This document shows positions 1 through 11,300 of a DNA stretch of 62,000 nucleotides, piece by piece. This DNA is from Phoronis australis. Taxonomy: Eukaryota; Phoronida; Phoronidae. How positions within the stretch are numbered: the stretch's first letter is position 1; every line of letters begins with the position of its first letter. A model generated the notes under the pieces. It did no database searches. It saw only the letters and a program-made list of their open reading frames with translations, and was not told the origin of the DNA. The DNA lies in the NCBI GenBank assembly GCA_002633005.1, contig NMRA01000261.1, forward strand, positions 1 to 62,000, written 5' to 3'. The position numbers and the translations under genes were made by a program.

Positions 1-226
1 CCGTCTCAGTCAGCCTGTCAGGTACATTGGAGCTAGATAAAGCACTTGGAGACGTCTTACTCTCTGTCTCAGTCAGCCTGTCAGGTACTTTAGTCTTGGA
101 TAAAACATTCAGAGATGTCTTAGTTTCTGTCTCAGCAAGTCTGTATGAAGGTCCACTGGAGCTGAAGGAAGCACTTAGAGACATCTTGGTCTCTGTTTCT
201 GTAGGTATACTGGAGATGAAAATATC
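1..226 (-). CDS. Isolated 5' part of a 63-bp-repeat coding exon (second copy of the ligase repeat exon), runs off the left edge
   Basis: Read on the minus strand, a polypyrimidine tract and CAG end at position 227 and an open frame starts with GAT ATT TTC. About 50 unique Ser/Thr-rich residues follow, then repeat units beginning VPDRLTETE and ending SALSSS that continue beyond position 1. The units match those of the large exon at 16453-20494, with only a couple of base differences per 63 bp. The neighbouring exon of that gene (coding CVSNGDVHRQ) is not found to the right of this fragment. It may be the missing beginning of the repeat exon (lost at the single N at 20495), a misplaced haplotype contig, or a true tandem gene copy lying mostly outside the window. 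The splice acceptor and frame are clear; its place in the genome is not. Confidence 0.6.
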
Positions 227-1141
227 CTGAAAAACACAAAACAGCCTTAACAGTGGTATTCATATGAAGACTTTAAAATCCTATCTCATATAAATATTCC
301 GATTGAAATTCCAGCTTACACATCAAATTTTAATTGCCAAATACAGAGAGGCCATCTGTGTGAAACGTTTGGCATAAATTACACCGAGATGGATGGTGTA
401 CTTCATTAATCATCAGCAGAGAGAGAAATGTTGTATAGCAATCACACTGTGATCAAAACACGAAATAAATGTTCTACACATGTTGAAGGACTGGGATAAA
501 AAGCAATAAAATAATTCTCAAAGCTGCCCCTGACCTTCTGCCAGTAATGAGTACTAAAAATATTTTACTGTACCTACCTTCTAATATTAGGCTATGATTT
601 CACTTAAGAATATTGGTCATAAAAAATGGTCTTAACCTGAACCATTATAAAACTAGTATCAACAAGTTCCTTGCTCAAATCAGAGTAAATTAATGGGTTT
701 TGAAAGTAATACATTTTCGTATGAGTTATATGTTCCGTGCCTGAAGTGACCCGCAGGATCTTATCAACTTCTTAAAGGGACAGTATATAATGTTGTGGTG
801 ATTTCGCCCAAAACAGATTTCGTCACATGCAACTGCACAATGAACGACTGCCAGAAAAATAAAAACACTATTCCGATGAAACTTTCCCAATAGTGTCACC
901 AAGTGAATCCTCCTGTGGTACAAGGTGGATGGTCTCTCCCTGCAACTGTTGGTCAACTCACTCCAAGGCACTTATGTAACAATGAGAGAATTTATCACAC
1001 TCCAATGAACTCTTAATGTTCCTCTATGTGTGTACTAACATCTCACAACATCCTGTGCTTGTATCCAAATGACCCACTCTATGGGTGTTGGCTTCATAAG
1101 TCAAGCTGCGTGAAAATTCCCTTTGCATGCACCTCCCCTCC

Positions 1142-1243
1142 CAGCTGGGCTGAGGCCCGCCTAATTGCTACGTCGGAGCCTTCCTGCGCTGCCTCCGGCA
1201 GCTTGGCTGAGGCCCGCCTAAGAGCTACGTTGGAGCCTGCCTG
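1142..1243. repeat. Two-copy 57-bp-spaced GC-rich direct repeat
   Basis: Two copies of a 45-bp block (core GGCTGAGGCCCGCCTAA, then GCTACGT and GGAGCCT) start at 1142 and 1199, separated by a short unrelated spacer. The copies differ at a handful of bases. The block is more GC-rich than its surroundings. No function is apparent. Confidence 0.7.
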
Positions 1244-3582
1244 TAGAAGGAGGTATATGCCTACTTTTTGCATGACATGCCTATTTCAAGTTCACCACAT
1301 AATGGAATGCCAGTGTGCTGTTACGCAATATTTCTCGTCGGCCGGCTCACCTTTCCGTGGAACATTGATCGCAGATAGGACGATGAATCCACTTGGTTTC
1401 TGAGCTCGATGTTGTGTTTTCTTATATCGGTAAAAAAATACTCTTTACGCATGCAACATGTCAATCACGAGCTGGTAAATGTCTTGCTTGCTGTAGTGTC
1501 ACAGTGTTTTATTTCCATGTTGTCATACAAAGCAGATTTCTTAGTTCCTGAACGAAGCTCCACAACATACACACCCACTCATTTGTGACATGCAGCAGTT
1601 GTACTACTCTTTTTGAAGGCGTGGACGTTAACACCCTGAAGGACTCCGCTTGAGGCTACAGTTCAACTGAAAAAATCAAACGCATTTAGTTATATTTGTT
1701 AGGTTAAATCTCATAAAGAAATCATGAAGAATGGTGAAATTTAATTAATTAATAATCAACCCATCAACTAATTCAGGCCAATGCAGAGAAAATAATGTGC
1801 GTTCACGTTCGATTTTTTGCCACTAGAGAATTGACGACTTCGTTCCCGATCGCCGTCTCACACAAGGACCCGCTTGTATTGGTAAATATCTCGAATTGTT
1901 TCACAAATCGTAACTAACAAAGGTGTCACCAAGGACTATTAAACTTTTGTTGTCACACGTCTCTACGTAAGAACCCTGGAATTGCTAATAACAAATAGAA
2001 ATTGTCGATTTTACGAGGCGCAGGGCATTGCTTTCTGCGCATTTTATTTCAAAAAATAAACAAAGGCCAAGTAATATTTCAGATCCACAACAAAAGTTAC
2101 ACTCTGACCCGGCCTTTTCTGTGTGTCGCATTCGTACCAAAGTAGATCCTATTAAGAAGAAAATGACACTTAAACTCGCCGGGTACGTCACTGTCTTCTG
2201 CCATTTTTAGTGCAAGGTTTCGTTCTCGGTCGCCTTCCGGGCGTTCTTGATCGCGGGTTGGCCGGGATGCATTGCAGCCGTCATCTGATGATTTCCGAAA
2301 ATTGGTCTCTGCGGAATTCGTTAGGTGGGCTGTCAAACATCATTCCGTAGTATTTGGCTGCACTTATTTTCGTTCAGTATTTTCCCAAGACATGATCCGC
2401 CAGCACATGAATAAATCAATGTCATTCTGTGTTTTAATAGATAGACAAATATGCGCAGCTCACCTCAGGTTGCTCCAATCTCACAAAATGTTCTTTTAAG
2501 ACGGCTTCATACTTAGGTAACATTGTCACTAGTCGTAAAAATTGCCCCTGTTCGAGGACGGGTCCTACTCATGGTGGTCTCGGAATGGTGAGTTTTGCTT
2601 CAGTTTGTAACTCTGGTTTCTCTTGCAGCCGTCAACACTTTCCGATTCTATCTGCTGCTACTTCGCTCACCTTAAACATGTTTCAAAATTGATCCGGCAA
2701 CAGATTTTTTTTAGTCTCTTCAGTTTTTGCCTGTTTAGCTTTCCGTTGTTGAAAGCCACTGGGCCGTTTAACGTTGGGGCATTTTAGAAGAACGTGGAGT
2801 TATACTACGAGGCTCTTACAGTAAGGTAGCTGTAGCGCATTCACACGGGCGCACAATAGATGTCTCTCTTGTTTTTGTTTTTGGCCCAGCGGGATACACG
2901 CGTCAGTATAATACCGTAACAGTGTTTCATAAAACTTTATTAAATTATGATACGTTTGCAAGGATACGGTTATTTACGAGTATGTACCAAGATAAGGTTA
3001 TTTACGTCTATGTATGGTTAAACCTGAAACAATTAACAAAGACAATACAATCTCTAATACAAATATAAGAACCAAATACATCGTATTGAAACACAGAAGT
3101 CTGCATGTCATAACACTATAGTCAATTCTCAATTAGACAAACACTAGTTAGCAGAAACTTGTAGTTATAACAATTTTTATGAATTAATCAAATAATCAAA
3201 GAACTGAGAATAGTTGTTTCTAAAGACAACGTTAATAGTCAAACATCAAGAAAAAAGTTGTAACTAGCAATACAAAGCGCAGTTGTTATTATAAACATCC
3301 CACAACTGGTCAAAGACATGTGGTGAATCACTTCCTATGCACTCATAAGAGGATACAAATTTTGGTAAACAACCAATATGTTTAATTTATTATACATCGT
3401 CACTAAAATTACATAACATTGTTCTAAATTAGACTAATTGTCTACAGTATCAGAAATGTCACTAACAGTACCAATGTTGGAAATGACACTCAATAGGCAA
3501 AATACTGAAACTCAAAATATGCCTGAGACACTTAGTCTCACCAGTCCGGTTATGTAAGCCTTTAATGATCGGTTCACGCCAT

Positions 3583-3712
3583 ATCACTTAGTTGGCACTA
3601 GCCCTTATGCCACTTAGTTGGCACTAGCCCTTATGCCACTTAGTTGGTACTAGCCCTTATGCCACTTAGTTGGCACTAGCCCTTATGCCACTTAGTTGGC
3701 ACTAGCCCTTAT
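3583..3712. repeat. 26-bp minisatellite, five copies
   Basis: The unit GCCACTTAGTTGGCACTAGC followed by CCTTAT is repeated five times head to tail, with a divergent first triplet in copy one and one G-to-T change in copy three. A partial sixth copy follows. It is a simple local tandem amplification in non-coding DNA. Confidence 0.9.
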
Positions 3713-4340
3713 GCCATTGTTTTGGATCAGTGTCCGATTTCGAGGTTGACACCCGATGAATTAGGACTACGGAAAAAAGTGCTACGTTTCTGTCATATTA
3801 GCCGTTGCCAAGAGCATGATAGTTTAGGGCGGTTCGACCCCCNCCCCCCCCCCCAGGTACGCCACTGCTGTCAGGTATGCGACATTACAATAAATTATTT
3901 ATCTTTTGATTCTGGTATAAACATCAAGAACTGACAAAGGGATTTCTAAACATATGACTGTTATGCAATGCGGTTGAAAAACGGCGTAAGTACAGCTACT
4001 ACTTCACGCGTTCATTTATATTTTCAATCTTAAACAACATGAACAACTATTCAAATAAAATCCTATTTGACTGTTGCATGTGACAATGCACTAGACCTGG
4101 ACTTCGACATAGTATCTCATATTCTATAGAGGCTTTTCACTGCACCTAACTGCCATGATAACTAATGTGCGTTGTTATCGATCGCCCATTTATTGATTTA
4201 TCTGAAGACAGTCATCATTGGGATTGCAGCGAGCAATGACATAATTTGCTGTGCTGTTTTGTATGATCCCACTGATATGTTGCGTGGTCCATCTCTTCCC
4301 AACATTCTATCAGTGACAGTTCGTACTGTCAGACAGCAAA

Positions 4341-5850
4341 ATGCGGTTACCAAAGAGACGCGTAGTTGCACGGATGTTTACATTGATTGCTGTGGTCTGG
4401 TCCCTGTATGGCGTTGTATTCCTCATGAATGCCGTTGTGTCAACTCACTCAAACAGCATGGTTTATAACCCGCGATGTTTTACAGCGTCAAATGCATCAA
4501 GTAGGCCTAAGAACCATGCACTTCAGGCTTCAATGTCGTACAGAGGTAAGTGCATGGCCGCGACGATTTGAGTCGTCACAGTTTTTATTTTCTTCTTTTT
4601 AACGGAAAATCAAAACAAAGAATATAAAAATATTTGCTTCCTCTATCACTGTCACCTGTAAAAGCAACAAAAATTTCAAGCCCAGTGCTGTAGTGGGGCG
4701 TAGGCGCATGTAGGCGCACGTAGGCGCAGCCAACTACCTTTTGGCATTTGAACGTAACGCCTACGCACCGTAAGTTACGTTCAGTGTTCAAGGTGATACG
4801 ATGGGCTTTGGGCGCCTACTTACCTCTTATTTTACCACTACAGCACTGTTCAAGCCATAAAAACGGTAAATCGACTGCTGCGATTACGTGAGATAAATGT
4901 CTTTATACATTGTAGAATTCGGGTATCACACGCCGGATGGAAACCGTCCCCTGGTATGCGAAAATTGTTTTGAAACAAAAACATCCTATGTGTTGAACGC
5001 TCACACCGCCTGCCGACCTTCAACGTCTAGTTTACTTCTTATTGTCCTTGTGACGAGCAATCCCGTGAACACCTTCAACCGCGCCTCCATCCGATATACC
5101 TGGGGTCTATTGGCCGATAGCAATAGGTCTCCGACAGTGAGAGTCGTGTTCCTTTTGGGAACCCACCCCGATAAAACAGCGATGCAGTGTCTGCGAGAAG
5201 AAAGTGTTAAGTATGGGGACATTGTCCAAGGAGACTTTTACGACACTTACGCTCATTTGACATTAAAAACGCTTATGGGTTTAAAGTGGGCGAATGAACA
5301 GTGCTCAAACGCGCGCTTCCTCTTAAAAACAGACGACGACGTACTTATCCAACCGTTGAGGCTAGTGAATGTGATCCTAAGTCATAACATGCAAAATACT
5401 ATACTGGGCAATTGCTTTCAGTTTGAACCACATAGAGGGAACTGGTCTAAATGGTCAGTCCATCACTCTATGTACTCTGACCGACATCCACCCGTTCACG
5501 TGTGCTCTGGCACAGCGTACGTAATGTCTCTTCGTTTGGCGAAGGAGATCTTTCGTATATCACCAAACGTACCCTTCTTCCCACTGGAAGACGTATACGT
5601 CGGACTATGTCTTAAACACTTAGAGAATGTTCTTCAGACAACCTTCGAACATCTGTCTGTGGTAGGTTTTTACCACATGAATAGCAAGCTTCTTAACCGA
5701 GAGAAGTTTCTGTGTGAATGTGTGATAACTGCCCATGGGGTGGATGTATTGAAGCAGTGGGGAGTCATGAAGAGAGCTAAGTGTATTTACAATGCAACAG
5801 GTGGTTTCGTAAAACAAGAATGTTGTGACACAGGAAGATGTGACAATTGA
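4341..5850 (+). CDS. Beta-1,3-galactosyltransferase-like protein (GT31 family), two exons: 4341-4545 and 4916-5850
   Basis: The joined frame codes for 379 residues, a normal size for the family. Exon 1 gives a short basic N-terminus (MRLPKRR) and a hydrophobic segment at about residues 12-33, as in a type II Golgi enzyme. The donor AGAG|GTAAGT at 4546 and the acceptor ATTGTAG at 4915 join in phase (codon G|AA). Exon 2 carries the GT31 marks in order: RASIRYTWG (about 124-132), the KTDDDV motif whose aspartates (about 208-210) bind nucleotide-sugar and metal, CSGTAYVMS (about 265-273), and EDVYVG (about 293-298). Such enzymes transfer galactose or N-acetylglucosamine from UDP-sugar in beta-1,3 linkage onto glycoproteins or glycolipids in the Golgi; the exact donor and acceptor cannot be read from sequence. 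An internal ATG at 4897 lies in the intron and would give a form lacking the membrane anchor, so the spliced start at 4341 is preferred. Vertebrate relatives often have an intronless coding region; here an intron separates the anchor from the catalytic part. Confidence 0.88.
4683..4848. mobile_element. hAT-type MITE in the galactosyltransferase intron
   Basis: The element starts with CAGTGCTGTAGTGG and ends with its exact reverse complement CCACTACAGCACTG (14-bp terminal inverted repeats). It is flanked on both sides by the 8-bp direct repeat TTCAAGCC (4675-4682 and 4849-4856). An 8-bp target-site duplication and a CAGTG terminus are hallmarks of hAT transposons. At 166 bp it has no coding capacity and is non-autonomous. 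The interior holds repeated TAGGCGCA/CTACGC words. Intact repeats and target duplication suggest a fairly recent insertion. Confidence 0.9.
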
Positions 5851-8302
5851 CTATGATGAACGTTCAACACGACTGCTTTCTTGTGAGTAAGTAGCTTGAC
5901 GAATTTGTGGTTTGACCCGACCCTATCCGACCATAGATTAAAAAGCATTTGATCTATGACCAGACGCTTCAACGTATTACCGAATGACACGAGTAACGTA
6001 ATGCCGACGTGCGCACACGTGCTTTTTAAGCACATCCACTTTACGCGTGTCGCAACCACTTTTGTATACTGATACACAATTTGATCAAAGAAAAACTGAA
6101 AACTGTTACAATTTGTGTAATGAATTCGAACATCATTTCTCGGAAATGGTTGATCGTATTCATATGAAACTTTCAGATACTATGCTTTATGCACTATTAC
6201 TATTCTTCAAAAATATGATTAGGGATTGCATTTAAATTGTTACAGTTTTGCAAACTGGGCTATCAAAATTGGAATCGTACGAATTTCATGAAAAAACTCT
6301 CTAGTTGCACAAAACAAATGCGAAATACTTTACGGAGCTTTAACATCGTTTTTGATAAGTCACCTTGAACATTTACGTCAAACAGAATTAGACCATGAAA
6401 ATACTGTTGTTTGCTACGAATGTGTATTTTCGTTCTGCAATATTTTATTAAATACATGGTAATGTAACCAAATTAATGCCAGATTGCCAATGAAAAATCA
6501 AAACCCAAATTTTACAGTTAGAATAGTTTTGTAGATATTTGAGGTCCTACTTTACCTTACCGGATTTCTTAAATCTTAAATCATCCTGAACAACAATCTT
6601 GCACATGGCAGACCATCAAATAAGACAATTTTAATGCAGTTTCAGTTCTGATGAGTACATGAAGAGGCCGTCAAAATTGGACCAAGAGGAGCATTACAGG
6701 GGCTGATCCAGGGTCATGGCACCTACAGTGAGTTGGGTTACTCTGCACTGTTGAGGTTATGGCGTTTGTCCCTGATTCTAACCCCTTATGATCCTCTGCC
6801 ACTGCAGCAAAGATTCTAGGCATAATCCAAGAATCATCAGCCTGTCCCTTATACAGGACTCTGGCACATTTTAAGCATCTGTTTGAATTCACCTGTGAGT
6901 AAGTGGACATTTTTAACATATTTTGTTTTAAAAAATAAATATGTTACACTGCTAAATGTTTATTAACAGCAAAACAAAAAAACAAGTACAAAACAAATGA
7001 CTAGCAATCAACTGTCCAACGATATTGCAGTTACAAAAAATAAGTGGTACTCAGTGAAAAGTACATCTCAAAAATATATGATAAGTAACCTGAGTGATAC
7101 ACAGACTACCAGCACCTTTTGAACTCTTGTAACAAAAACAAACATAAGGTCTTCCTCAGCTCCCCCTATTGAGCTTCAATGACACCATGTTAGTCACAGC
7201 AGCTGACAAAAGTATTCTCAACCCAGTTACTAGTCCTTTTTAAAAAGAGCACCAAGGTGAAACCACTGTTACAGGCAGACTTACAGTAAGACATTTAATG
7301 ACTGGAAACAATGAAATAAAAAATCAAGTAAAACCTCAAGTCTCTGTCCTCTCACCTTTCAATAATACCTTCCACTTCTCTAAATAACTACGTAACCTGG
7401 AAAACATTAGATGCACTAAACTAGCACATAACTCGCAACATACAACCCCATCGTAACATACTGTTGAAACAAGACGGACAGAAATAGGCAACCAACTTTG
7501 ACATAAACCATTCCTCACATGAACCATCATCCTCATAGCTGTTGCTGGTTTTTGTTACGCTTCCAAAAGCTACTATAGGGTGTGTGTGCTCTAACTAAAC
7601 TACAACTTGTCCAAATACATATATACATATATAACTAGAGTAACACTTTTTCTGAATATATAATTAGACTGAGACTAGTCCTAAATACATAACAAATCTA
7701 AGTCTATCTAAAACCTATTACAACTCATCTGAGAAACAGCATCATTACAAAATGAAAAGCACATCAGCTTAGTGCCCAAAATTTGCTTTTCACGAAATCC
7801 TAGACCTGTTCTTGACCTGAAGGGTCTAACATATACATAGTATCAAATCATAACCATAAGATAAAACATCTACTTACTATAGACACCTTGTGATGGGATT
7901 AAATATGACAGACACAGAGGCCACCAAATGTTCCTCAATAATCAACTTGATATAAGACCAGCGGCATAGCATACTTTCAGTGAACATGTTATTGGTTTTA
8001 TCATTTCAGGAGCTGATTACACATAGTTGAGAGAGTGCATCCCTCATCTGCTGCCTCTCCACAGTATTCCAGCAGGAACAGAGACTCTTCAAACAATTTA
8101 ATGGAACACTACTCCTTAACAAAACCAGTATCCGATAAACTCTTGGCCTTTTAATACAGGCCCGCTTGCAGTCTCCTAGCAATGTAAAGTTCATTAGAAC
8201 TATAACTTAGTACTTTCATGGCCTATTTAATTTGGCTTTCAGTCTCTGAGCACTGTGTAGTCCACCAAAACATTGACCTATTTACACAGCAGTTCCTGGA
8301 AC
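5851..8302. other. Convergent intergenic region and probable 3' UTR of the minus-strand ligase
   Basis: The galactosyltransferase stops at 5850 on the plus strand and the ligase stops at 8303 on the minus strand, so both 3' UTRs lie here. On the minus strand, AATAAA at 6959-6964 would be a plausible polyadenylation signal, giving a 3' UTR of about 1.3 kb. No open frame in the stretch resembles a known protein. The sequence is AT-rich with no clear transposon ends. Confidence 0.4.
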
Positions 8303-8398
8303 TCAATCTCCAAGCTTGGGGAACTCCTCGGGAAACAGAGCATGTTGTCTGCAAGTTGGGCATGTTCTCTCCTCCCCCAATACCCAACGTTTAATACA
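8303..8398 (-). CDS. Last ligase exon: second half of RING-H2 and stop codon
   Basis: After the acceptor TTTGTAG the exon reads CIKRW, then CPTC, then a short tail ending EEFPKLGD and TGA (8303-8305). The first Cys and the CPTC pair complete the RING begun in the previous exon, spaced as in CxHxFHxxCIxxW...CPxC. The protein ends only 17 residues after the last zinc ligand, so the RING is truly C-terminal, as in TTC3 and DZIP3. The exon is too short to appear as a long open frame. Confidence 0.88.
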   Translation of the reverse strand, partial: CIKRWVLGEERTCPTCRQHALFPEEFPKLGD

Positions 8399-11300
8399 CT
8401 ACAAATACAACAAAAATATGTCAATCACTTGTTTATAGACTAACATATAGCCACAACCTGCCCCAACATTCCCCAAGAACCTGTTTGGTAGTTGATTAAC
8501 TCTGAGAAATTGTCCGTTTTGTGATGAAGATTACTCTACCTAGGCATCCGGCAAGTTACGTGAAAATTCTCCAATTTGGAACAGTCTCTAGAGTTTGGGA
8601 CATTTTGTCATTCACCAAATTTCTCAAACTTTGGACAATGTGTTTTCAACGTACTAAGTTTGTAAGTTCATTGTCTTCCCAATGTTCTTGAATTTTAGAC
8701 AGCCAGCTTGTAGCCAATTTCTAGAATTTGGGACAAACTCCGACCTTAAACAAAATATTAATTTTTCACTGCACCAAATTTTTACCGTAACTTCTGAGCT
8801 GATTCAATCCCCTTTTCCACAGAGCAACAATAACCAGGGATTGTTATGATTTGTCATGGTGCCAGTTAGGAAAAATGAATTAAGAAGAAACAATGGACAG
8901 AATCTGTGATAAATTTTACACTTCTGTAAACATAAACAATTGGCCCTACCTCCAGATGAAATTCATGTCCACAGTCCAGTGACTTGAGTTCTCCATACTT
9001 GAGACTATCAAAACACACAACGCAGTCATCAGGCTGAAAATAAAACATCCTTCGGTCAACAAACCAGTGTTGCTATAAAGCAGGCAATATTTCCCAGTCA
9101 GAAACCTATTTCAACAAATGGTATTTAATGATAACCATGAATTGCCAGGAGCCATCAAGTCTTTATCTAATCAATTTATTAGTCAATCTTAACTGAAGAA
9201 GGCAACAGTCACTGGTTTTTGCCTAGGTAGAATTTTTAACCTTTCAAAACAAATCTCAGAAAACAATATATTGTTTGTATCAATTTTCTTTATGAAACAC
9301 CATCAAGTCAATGAATTATCATTAAGAAACATCCCCAAGTCAACAGCCGATTATGAGGACTATAAAACACCCGCAAACCAACACTAATGACCCCGATAAA
9401 AATTCCAGATACACCCCTATTACCATCACACTACAAATTGAAACAGCTCACAATTCTTTTTTTCTTATTACTTCAGAAGGAAGCCCAAGGTCCATTTCAT
9501 GAAAGTGACGAGGCTTGAGGCAGAAATTTGGCTCTTATGCTCACACTTCACAATTGCTGAATAAAGGTTTAGTCAAGTTTAGCCTAAAAAAAATATGAAT
9601 TCAAAATTATCTTAGAAACTTGTAGTTAGTGTATGTTCTCAAAGGCATTGCACTTTTGCTCAGATGGGATTTAATTATTTTTCAGAAATAGGTGGCGTGT
9701 AAGACCAAATTTCTGTCCAAGTCTAAAGTCACTTTTCATGAAACCGACTCCTTATAACTTCACTTGCCTCTTCATCTGTGGCAGTGTAACGGTTGACTGT
9801 TTTAGCCACATATGGTAAGGGTGACACCTTCTTTGTGCTGGTTTGTACGTTCCACACGGGAGTTGTGACTGGGGCAAACACAGGCGGCAAATTGGCCGAC
9901 TTTGTTGTAGTGACAAGCTGAGCACCTGAGGCAGTGTGAGTGCCAGACAGCGAGGGTGGTAGTGGCGCTGTTCGCAGCTCGCTATAACCATGCGCATAAC
10001 AACACTAGAAGAAACGAGACAAATTGCTTTCACTATCAGGACTTTATCCAGAATATGTTGTGGTTGCATGAATCATATTCAGCTACATCAACATTGATTT
10101 AAAAATAAAAACATAGCATCAAATACTTCATTTTCAACGTGAAGTAGAAGGAAAAAACCTAAGCAGTAGTAAATATGGTTCACCATAGAAACAGTTATGC
10201 TTTTATTACTAAGACCATTTGCAAAACCAATGCATCTAAAGGAAGCTGGTACTCATATGAGTATAAGCAAAATAAAAAAAAATTAGTGACCATAATTTCA
10301 GTTTTGAGACAGGGAGGGGAGCAAAGGGGGGAGAGAGCGAGCGAGGAAAGTAGGTAAAGAAGGAGGGAGAGAGTACTGAAGGCAACTAATGTAAAGCAGA
10401 GTGATGGTGAGCACCCTTTGTGTGCATCACAAATGAGCAAAAAGGAGATTGTTATTCGCCACTAGGGAGTGCCAGGCATACCTTAAGGTGAACACATTTC
10501 CCAAATTTCACGACAACCGCTCACGTGGTGTGCCAAATAGGGACAGTACCTCCAAAACTAATTCATTGTCAAGGACACCGTATTAAAGTTGTAACTAGGG
10601 GGTGCAGCTCAAGTTGAACTGTCTTCAAGTGGACATGTGAACGGACAGACAGACAACCTCATTCCAATATAACTTAGATCTCAAGGCATAGCACACAGCA
10701 ACTTACCTTGGGACCATACGTGCACCCCACTTTGGACATGAAGCGAGAACAGAGCTGTGTCTTCAACAGTGGATTTAACTCTTTTGAACCATGAGCGAAT
10801 GTACAAGAAGATCCTTTTGAGCAGAATCCACGAGACATAAAGGAGTTGCAGAGTAGACTCTTGAAGGTAAGGTCATTAGGTGAATGCCTGCATATACAAT
10901 ACAACTGCCATGATGAATGTTGCCATGGAGATGTTTCACAAACAGTCCTGGATATGAACAGCATTATTTTGCATTCAAACAATTGCAGAAATTGGATTTT
11001 TTTTTAGAAAAGCTGACTTTGAAAAAAATTATCATGAAGGAAATTTAACCAAATGACATCTTATGACATAAAAAGAGGTGGCACAGAATATGTCGAGTCC
11101 ATCTGAAAACGAGAATGCGTCGTTACCTCTTTAATAGATACCTATATGCCACATTTTAAGAAAATTTGTCATGGAACTCGCAAGATACACAGGCAAATGT
11201 AAAAAACTAAAATTGCCACAAGGCGACACACTGGAAATGGGATCCCTCCGGAAGTTTGCATATGCCGTCCCATCTGCCAAATTTCATTAATATCCATCAA

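Larger units (their letters stand above)
227..4340. other. Non-coding stretch left of the galactosyltransferase
   Basis: No exon with convincing protein similarity is seen on either strand. The short open frames have no recognisable domain. The stretch holds a two-copy GC-rich repeat near 1.15-1.24 kb, a 26-bp minisatellite at 3.58-3.71 kb, and a C homopolymer containing a single N at 3843, probably a sequencing or assembly join. The part next to position 226 should be intron of whatever gene the left-edge exon belongs to. The part next to 4341 should contain the 5' UTR and promoter of the galactosyltransferase, but no TATA or initiator can be assigned with confidence. Confidence 0.5.

Noticed and set aside
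4897-4915. Internal ATG at 4897 as the galactosyltransferase start
   Set aside because: It lies upstream of a good splice acceptor in the intron. Starting there loses the N-terminal membrane anchor that exon 1 supplies in phase.
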